A stretch of DNA of 64,000 nucleotides, from NCBI RefSeq assembly GCF_000378205.1, contig NZ_KB899412.1, forward strand, positions 124,001 to 188,000, in the 5' to 3' direction. The position numbers and the translations under genes are program-made. Below the pieces are notes generated by a model that searched no databases, was not told the DNA's origin, and was given only the letters and a program-made list of their open reading frames with translations. The first letter of the stretch is position 1. The number at the start of each line of letters is the position of its first letter. Positions 58,520 to 64,000 of the stretch are shown here, in pieces. Source of the DNA: Sediminispirochaeta bajacaliforniensis DSM 16054 (lineage in GTDB: Bacteria; Spirochaetota; Spirochaetia; DSM-16054; Sediminispirochaetaceae).

Positions 58520-60286
58520 GTGCGCGTACGGCTTTTGGGAAAAAGCGGTTTTTACTTTTGGGCGGTTCTATCTTTACCGCTGCTCTTTGTCGTCTCCTGC
58601 CAGAGTTCTTCTCCGTCGGTCAGAAGCAGTACTTCTGTTTCTCCCGATGGCAGGGAAGAGCTTCTTGAGCAACTGCGACAGCAGGTTCGAATCGCTTCTC
58701 CCGATTCTTTACGCGCGGTCCTCTCTCGTATCAGAACAGAAGGACTCGACCGAAGCAGCGCAGGCGTTGAGCTGTTTTATGTCGCCGATCGTCTGTATCG
58801 CGCCGCTTATCCCATGGAGGAGCAGCAAGCATCTCTTCCCGCCGAACCGGAAAACAGCGATTTCCCACGGCTTTTTTCCGAGGCCCTCTCAGGGGCTTAC
58901 CCTGTAGTCGGTGAAGCGCATGCCTCTTTCATTTCTCTCATGGTCTCGACGCTTTCCCTGTTGAAGGCCCCGGTATCCTATCAGGATAGTTCCATGCCCG
59001 AGGGAGGAGAGCGTGCCGCCGCAACCGCAGAACAGCTTATCAAGTTGAATAGTGAGACGGTTTTACCTCGCTATCTGTTGGGGCGTTTTGAAGAGGCTAA
59101 TAAGGAGTTCGACAAGGCGGAGTCGTATTATCAAGCTACCCTGGAAAAGGATGCCGGTTGCTATCCGGCATCCGAGGCGCTCGGCCGAATTGCTTTTTCC
59201 CGGGGAGAGTATGAGATAAGTGCGGGATATCGAAAGGAGCTTTTGCAACGCTTTCCCGGGCAGCTGATCCTTGAATTGCAAACCCTTGAATCCTATCTTG
59301 CCGCGGGCATGGTAGAAGATGCCGATATCCTGCTTGCGGATATGATTCGTCGCTATCCCGATAATGCCGTGGTGGTTTGTAAACGTCCCCTTTTGCTGGA
59401 ACTCTACGGCAGATACGAACAATCCAGCCGCCTTGCCGATGCCCTGGAACGGAGCTACGGAGAAACCCAGGATCTTCTCCTTGCCAGGGCCCGCCTGCTT
59501 CTTCAGAGAAACAGAAACGAGGATGCCGTTAAGCTCCTGGCGGAGGGGAAAGATCGCTATGGAACAGACCCCTTTTTCAATGCCATGTATGAGCTGACCC
59601 TTTTAGAAAGCGGAAGTACCGACACCGCCCGTCAGCTGCTTGATGAAAATCGTGGAGGGCAAACCTCTATTGCGGCCCTTGTCGCTCTTCTTAAACAGGC
59701 GATGGAGCAGGGACAGTGGCAAGCCTCCGAGGGGTATCTTACCGCATTGTTTCGTGCCGACGGACGAAAGGCCGCATATCTACGTTTCGGCGTACAGATC
59801 GCAAGTGCATTGGGAAAGGGTACGGTCGCAATCAGTTATGCTAGGGAACTTTCCGCAAAGGGGGGCGCCCCTGTCGGCGACCGCCTGTTATTGGCCCAAT
59901 CGTTGCTTTCTTTCGGGACGGCTGGAGACCAGAGAGAGGCGTCTGGCCTTATTGAAACCCTTTTGGCAAGAGAGGGTACTCTTAATTCCGGAGATCGCAG
60001 TCGCTTGCTTTATCTAAAGAGCGTGGTGACAGACGATCCATCCCAAAAGCTCGATCTTCTACGTTCCGCTCTTCTCGAGGACCTCCAGAATTTTGACGCC
60101 TTGCTTGCCATTGCACGCCTTTATCGGGAAAGGGGAGAGCTGAAAAAGGCTTATCGTTATTTCAGTCAGGCTGCAGCGCTTCGTCCCGAAGATCTGACGG
60201 TTGCCGGGGAACTGGAAGAGGTCGAGACCAAGCTCGGGGAAGCTGACGGTCCGGTGGGTTACGGTATGCTACGTTTCGGAGAATAA
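58520..60286 (+). CDS. TPR-repeat lipoprotein
   Basis: A 588-aa predicted lipoprotein: LSLPLLFVVSC with Cys about residue 27, then helical TPR-type repeats throughout (YQATLEKDAGCYPASEALGRIAFSRGEYEIS, YPDNAVVVCKRPLLLELYGRYEQSS, FDALLAIARLYRERGELKKAYRYFSQAAALRPED in parts). Likely a periplasm-facing scaffold. GTG start at 58520 with only a weak AGGG before it. One base before the next gene. Confidence 0.78.
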   Translation: MRVRLLGKSGFYFWAVLSLPLLFVVSCQSSSPSVRSSTSVSPDGREELLEQLRQQVRIASPDSLRAVLSRIRTEGLDRSSAGVELFYVADRLYRAAYPMEEQQASLPAEPENSDFPRLFSEALSGAYPVVGEAHASFISLMVSTLSLLKAPVSYQDSSMPEGGERAAATAEQLIKLNSETVLPRYLLGRFEEANKEFDKAESYYQATLEKDAGCYPASEALGRIAFSRGEYEISAGYRKELLQRFPGQLILELQTLESYLAAGMVEDADILLADMIRRYPDNAVVVCKRPLLLELYGRYEQSSRLADALERSYGETQDLLLARARLLLQRNRNEDAVKLLAEGKDRYGTDPFFNAMYELTLLESGSTDTARQLLDENRGGQTSIAALVALLKQAMEQGQWQASEGYLTALFRADGRKAAYLRFGVQIASALGKGTVAISYARELSAKGGAPVGDRLLLAQSLLSFGTAGDQREASGLIETLLAREGTLNSGDRSRLLYLKSVVTDDPSQKLDLLRSALLEDLQNFDALLAIARLYRERGELKKAYRYFSQAAALRPEDLTVAGELEEVETKLGEADGPVGYGMLRFGE

Positions 60287-60287
60287 C

Positions 60288-60809
60288 ATGAATCTACTGT
60301 GCAAAAAAACTTTGTGTAGGGCCCTTGTGCCTCTTATATTGTGCCTGGCTGGTGCCTTATTTGCAGAAGTCCCAATTTCCGGGAGGATCGACGATAGTTC
60401 GGCGTTCGGGAAAGGGCTGTTACAAGCAATGGAACCGGCTCTTACCCTTTTAGGTCGATTTCCTGTAGAGGCCTTTGAATCGGCCGGTATGCCCGATCTG
60501 CTTCAACCCTTTCGCGGGGTATCTGAGAATCAGGATGATGTGATCTGCTCCTATACAAATGGTGTTTCGCTTTTCTTTTTCGAAAATCGCGTGTGGCAGG
60601 TCCGCATTCAGCCGCCTTTTTCCCTTCCCTCGGCTATTGCCTTCGGCATGAAGAAAGAGGCGCTCTGTAACCTGCTGGGGGTTCCCTTTGCCGAGGACGA
60701 GGATTCGACGATCTATATGCTTCCCGACCAGGGTTATCCTGTTCGTATCCGTTTTTTCTTCGATGGGAAGGGTTTAAACGACATCTACATCTACCGAGCC
60801 GACTATTGA
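60288..60809 (+). CDS. Small secreted hypothetical protein
   Basis: A 173-aa exported protein with signal peptide LVPLILCLAGALFAEV. The mature part contains GRIDDSSAFGKGLLQAMEPAL and a C-terminal beta-hairpin region (VPFAEDEDSTIYMLPDQGYPV, RIRFFFDGKGLNDIYIY). No family recognised. Located between the TPR lipoprotein and aroDE; likely in the same unit as the lipoprotein, one base after its stop. Confidence 0.7.
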   Translation: MNLLCKKTLCRALVPLILCLAGALFAEVPISGRIDDSSAFGKGLLQAMEPALTLLGRFPVEAFESAGMPDLLQPFRGVSENQDDVICSYTNGVSLFFFENRVWQVRIQPPFSLPSAIAFGMKKEALCNLLGVPFAEDEDSTIYMLPDQGYPVRIRFFFDGKGLNDIYIYRADY

Positions 60810-60831
60810 GACTATTGAAGGGAGAAAAAGA

Positions 60832-62310
60832 GTGCGGGCGCTTGTTATAACCGAGAGAAACGTCAAGGCAGCGGAAGCGTTGCTTGTAACATATCAATCC
60901 ATGGTGGAGTGTGCCGAAATCCGTTTCGATCACCTTTTGCCGGAGGAACGGGAAAAAGCCTTGATTCTTCCTTCGTGCAGTGATTTGCCCCTTATTGCCA
61001 CTGCCCGATTACCGAAAGACGGAGGCGTTTGGAAGGAAGGAGAAGAAGAGCGTATTGATCTCCTTCGCAAGGCAGCCGAAAGTGGTTTTGCATTTATCGA
61101 CCTGGAGGTGGACCAGCCGCGGTCCCTTTTGCGAAATTTCGTTGAGCTTCTTTCCGGGTGTGGGGGACGCCTTATCGCCTCCTTCCATGATTTTACTTCC
61201 TTTACCGATGAACGCACTCTTTTCTCCAGGGTGGAGGAGGCGGAAGGCTTGGGTGCCATTCCGAAAGCGGCAGTAATGATCGACGGCAGCGTCTCTTTGC
61301 TTGCCTTTACGCGTGCTGCCTTGAAGCTGAAAGTGCAGCCTGCAGATCGTATTCTCGTGGCAATGGGGAACTTCGGTGTCCCCGTTAGAATAGCGTATCG
61401 TCATTTTGGCTCGATGCTTACCTTTTGTGCTCCCGCAGAGAAAATCGCCGCTCCCGGACAGCTTTCGGCCGAGGCGCTTACTTTCCCCTATGCGCTTTCT
61501 CGTATCAGTGAGAAAAGCCGCCTCTTTGGAATCATAGGCAATCCGGTACTTCATACGCGATCCCCTGAAATCCATAACAGCGCCTTTCGTTCCATCGGTT
61601 TCGACGGACTCTATATTCCCTTTCCAACCGACGATACGGCCGCTTTCATGGAAATTGCCCGGCTGCTGGAGATTGGCGGATTCAGTGTAACGGTCCCCTT
61701 CAAGGAGGAGATTGTCGGACGACTTCATGAGGTTGATGAAAGTGTTCGTGCAATCGGCTCCTGCAATACCGTGTTTCGGTGCGGTCATGAATTTCATGGA
61801 ACCAATACCGATTATGATGGTTTCTTGGCTCCCTTAAAGGCCCGGATGGGAGAGAGGGGTGGCTGTGTCTTGATGATTGGTGCGGGTGGTGCTGCGCGGA
61901 GCGTCGCGGTTGCTCTTCGTTCACTTTTCGATTCCGTTGTTGTTGCCAATCGCACTCACTCCCGGGCACAGCGTCTGAGTGAGGAGCTTTTAGGTGCAAA
62001 GGGCCATGTTTGTTCGCCGGAGGAAGCCAACCTTCTCGGGCCCTATCGGGCGGTCGTTCAGACGACGTCGGTGGGAATGAGCCCGCATATCGATGACGAT
62101 CCACTTCCATCCTACTGTTTTACCGGAGATGAGTTGGTCTACGATATCATCTATACACCGGAAAAAACACACTTTTTACAGCGTGCGGAAACCGCCGGTT
62201 GCGATATCATCGGCGGCAAGGAGATGCTGCTTGGGCAGGCCGAAAGGCAGTTTGAGCTATTTACCGGTTTGCGGTATCCGAAAGATCCGGAGCATAGAGA
62301 GAACTTTTAA
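60832..62310 (+). CDS. aroDE: Bifunctional 3-dehydroquinate dehydratase/shikimate dehydrogenase
   Basis: Fusion of two adjacent shikimate-pathway steps. N-terminal type I dehydroquinase (residues about 1-215): ECAEIRFDHL, IASFHDF with the catalytic His, and IPKAAVMIDG with the Schiff-base Lys. C-terminal shikimate dehydrogenase (about 225-492): IGNPVLHTRSPEIHNSAF, NVTVPFKE-like FSVTVPFKEEI with catalytic Lys, GTNTDYDGF, MIGAGGAARSVAVAL, VVANRT. GTG start with AAGGGAG 7 bases upstream. The last 50 bases overlap the end of the convergent gene. Confidence 0.94.
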   Translation: MRALVITERNVKAAEALLVTYQSMVECAEIRFDHLLPEEREKALILPSCSDLPLIATARLPKDGGVWKEGEEERIDLLRKAAESGFAFIDLEVDQPRSLLRNFVELLSGCGGRLIASFHDFTSFTDERTLFSRVEEAEGLGAIPKAAVMIDGSVSLLAFTRAALKLKVQPADRILVAMGNFGVPVRIAYRHFGSMLTFCAPAEKIAAPGQLSAEALTFPYALSRISEKSRLFGIIGNPVLHTRSPEIHNSAFRSIGFDGLYIPFPTDDTAAFMEIARLLEIGGFSVTVPFKEEIVGRLHEVDESVRAIGSCNTVFRCGHEFHGTNTDYDGFLAPLKARMGERGGCVLMIGAGGAARSVAVALRSLFDSVVVANRTHSRAQRLSEELLGAKGHVCSPEEANLLGPYRAVVQTTSVGMSPHIDDDPLPSYCFTGDELVYDIIYTPEKTHFLQRAETAGCDIIGGKEMLLGQAERQFELFTGLRYPKDPEHRENF

Positions 62311-64000
62311 GCTTGCGTACCAGGGAGATTCTGCGAACGGTAACGGTCACCATCTCTTCTTCGGGGAGAGATCGCCCCAGTAAAAGAAGATCGGTACCTG
62401 TCTTTCGTAGATCTTCCGGCTTCATGAGAACCCTTCGTGGGGATCCCCCTCTGGTCCGTTCGACAAGTTCCAGGAGGGCATTCGATTCCGACAGGGCCCG
62501 TTCGATCAAACGTACCTTACCGGTGTAATCGAGGCCCTTTGCCTCGTTTTTTTCCTTCTCTCCGATACCGGGAATCAGTTGTTCGGGGAACAGTATCAGC
62601 TTTTTATTAATCCTCGCGGAAAGTTCTTCCAGCTCCTCCCCTGAAAAGCTATTTTTTTTCAACTCCCGCTCAAGCTTTTGCACCAGTCGTGTACCCTGGC
62701 CGGAGACATTGCGGGGCCTGCCGTTTTCGTGAAAATAGTTTTGTTGCCTAGGGATCTCTGTCGTTGCTTTCGGTCTGGGAAAACTAAAAGGGGTCTCTTC
62801 CTCTTCATGATCCCGGGAGAGTTCCATGATTGGAGGAAGGGGAGTGATTCCTGCCTGCTCAAGAGCTTTTCTCCACTCCTGCTCCTGGGCTGGGTCAAGA
62901 AGGTAAATTCCCGGTGCATAACGGCGATGCAGAAACCCCGCCACTTCGGGATTGTGTTCCACCAGATGCCTACGCTCTTCGTCTACCACAAGGATGACCC
63001 CTCTTGTCAAGGTGACATTATGAAATTCATTTTCCCAGTTTTTCAGTATGGTCATGATATTGCCGGGTAACATGGGGCAATGCTCCGCCAATAGGGTTGC
63101 CAAGGAGATACCGGGAAGACGGGAACACCCCCGCTGAAAAGAGGCACGATTCAATTCGTAGTTTGTATACAGGTCAAATCGTTTGAGCTCGAGGAATGCC
63201 GTTATTCTTATCATGAGATCGAGAGGCAGACCCGGGTGCATGGTTATACTAAAGTCGGGCTGGACAATGAGCAGGAGTCCTTCTTCACGGGGTAGCTCCT
63301 CTTGCGACGAGGCCGCCCGTCTCCAGCGGGAGTTTTCAGGAAGAAGCAGACCTGTTTCCGTGAGAAGGCCGGGCAATCTAAGGGGTTCCTCTTCAGAATA
63401 GCCGTTTTTCAAGGCAACACTCAGGAAAAGGGCCCGAAGTGCTCCCGAGTCGTAGCTTCTTTCCGGATCAAGAACCGATACGTATTGAACGGCGCGTTCA
63501 CCCATTGCTTTGCATTCATGTATGGAGGCATGAAACTCTCCGTCGGCCGCCAAGGCAACCGCACCCTGAAGCAGGATCGCACGCTCCTGTCTTTCCAGCT
63601 CGGCAAAGGCATTAATCTTATCTTCCGCAGGAAAGAGAATAAACTGAGAATCGCTTTTCAGACAGCCGAGGATAACCGACGCCCTCAAAAAAAGGAGAAA
63701 ACGTTCTCGTGAGATTCCTGGAAACCGGACCGTGATATCTTCGAGAATTTTTTTCCGCAAGGTTCCGTCTTGTTTAAGTATCTGGCCTCGGTGTTCCACT
63801 ACAAAGGCAATAAGAGCACTCAAAAGCCGGTCGGAAGGCCATGGGGCGGGTACGGGTCTCGGCAGAGCAGGGGCCGAGGGAAATATAAGCTCTGTGTCGA
63901 TGATTTGCTTTTCGATGATCTCGAGGAAAAGGGGGCTGATTCGAATTTGCTCTTCTCTGTCTCGATAGATGAGCAGCCTCTCTTCAAGATTCAAAAGCAG
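62261..64000 (-). CDS. Protein with XPB/Ssl2-like helicase-associated domain (5' end outside window)
   Basis: The frame is open to the window edge (a TTG at 63994 is only a possible internal start), so at least 578 codons are shown. The central part (LLIVQPDFSITMHPGLPLDLM, RFDLYTNYELNRASFQRGC, LLAEHCPMLPGNIMTILKNWENEFHNVTLTRG in parts) resembles the XPB/Ssl2-like N-terminal domain (Helicase_C_3) found next to XPB-type helicases. A basic C-terminus follows (KLERELKKNSFSGEELEELS, VTVTVRRISLVRKLKSSLY). No helicase motifs are seen in the visible part. A partner helicase gene may lie beyond the edge; that is inference. Confidence 0.75.
   Translation of the reverse strand: MLLNLEERLLIYRDREEQIRISPLFLEIIEKQIIDTELIFPSAPALPRPVPAPWPSDRLLSALIAFVVEHRGQILKQDGTLRKKILEDITVRFPGISRERFLLFLRASVILGCLKSDSQFILFPAEDKINAFAELERQERAILLQGAVALAADGEFHASIHECKAMGERAVQYVSVLDPERSYDSGALRALFLSVALKNGYSEEEPLRLPGLLTETGLLLPENSRWRRAASSQEELPREEGLLLIVQPDFSITMHPGLPLDLMIRITAFLELKRFDLYTNYELNRASFQRGCSRLPGISLATLLAEHCPMLPGNIMTILKNWENEFHNVTLTRGVILVVDEERRHLVEHNPEVAGFLHRRYAPGIYLLDPAQEQEWRKALEQAGITPLPPIMELSRDHEEEETPFSFPRPKATTEIPRQQNYFHENGRPRNVSGQGTRLVQKLERELKKNSFSGEELEELSARINKKLILFPEQLIPGIGEKEKNEAKGLDYTGKVRLIERALSESNALLELVERTRGGSPRRVLMKPEDLRKTGTDLLLLGRSLPEEEMVTVTVRRISLVRKLKSSLYAPDLSDTANR

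Noticed and set aside
1-64000. tRNA, rRNA, CRISPR array, insertion sequence or prophage
   Set aside because: The intergenic gaps are all under about 150 bases and read as promoters, leaders or terminators; no repeats of CRISPR type, no transposase or integrase, and no tRNA cloverleaf were seen.

Overview
The window is a dense bacterial chromosome segment with no rRNA, tRNA, CRISPR array or insertion sequence. The gene set points to a spirochaete, probably of the Spirochaeta/Sediminispirochaeta/Treponema side: a cheA-cheR-cheB-cheD-cheY-cheX chemotaxis operon, an FlgH-like protein, murE/murD/ddl whose MurE lacks the diaminopimelate motif, the MEP isoprenoid genes dxs and dxr, many short lipoprotein/TPR/beta-propeller envelope proteins, and AT/GC-balanced codon use. 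The genus is an inference from gene content, not from a search.

Layout. 1-5.2 kb: chemotaxis operon on the + strand, entering the window inside cheA. 5.1-10.7 kb: mostly - strand metabolic and translation genes (neuB-like, pncB, serS, proC, trmL), with one small zinc-ribbon protein and a bidirectional terminator. 10.8-24.5 kb: short alternating transcription units (hypothetical, NlpC/P60, beta-propeller, dinB with a degenerate M28/GAA1-like membrane protein, nitroreductase, ddl, AI-2E-type permease, murE, orphan adenine methyltransferase, hflKC). 24.7-33.5 kb: metG-femX, murD, a tiny bS22/AURKAIP1-like ribosomal protein, FlgH-like, dxs, ferredoxin. 33.5-36 kb: orphan hisI, UDP-sugar pyrophosphorylase, hypothetical. 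36-40.4 kb: rpsF-ssb-rpsR-DUF2232-rplI-dnaB-comFB. 40.5-57.2 kb: a long - strand run reading, in transcription order, TPR protein, LysM transglycosylase, secreted hypothetical, SH3 lipoprotein, ABC-F, DUF4321, maf, rpsB, tsf, frr, uppS, cdsA, dxr, rseP, CpXC protein, WD40-like protein. 57.3-64 kb: icd, TPR lipoprotein, small secreted protein, aroDE fusion, and a convergent gene with an XPB/Ssl2-like helicase-associated domain cut by the window edge.

How the genes fit together: much of the window builds the envelope (dxs/dxr to uppS for undecaprenyl phosphate; murE, murD, ddl, femX for peptidoglycan; cdsA for phospholipid; rseP, hflKC for membrane quality control), plus the core translation set (rpsB, tsf, frr, rpsF, rpsR, rplI, serS, metG).

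The observations I would follow first: (1) about a dozen genes have a good -35/-10 pair placed so that the predicted transcription start falls on or within a few bases of the start codon, with little or no Shine-Dalgarno sequence, which suggests abundant leaderless mRNAs; (2) CheA carries a tandem 24-residue MshEN-like (c-di-GMP binding type) motif where P2 is expected, and the window also encodes a ComFB protein, another family linked to cyclic dinucleotides; (3) a 29-codon AURKAIP1/COX24-like ribosomal protein gene that is easily missed; (4) a bacterial protein with the architecture of eukaryotic GAA1 (degenerate M28 domain plus polytopic membrane region); (5) long acidic tails on ribosomal proteins S2 and L9. 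I see no clearly new multi-gene defence or secretion system.
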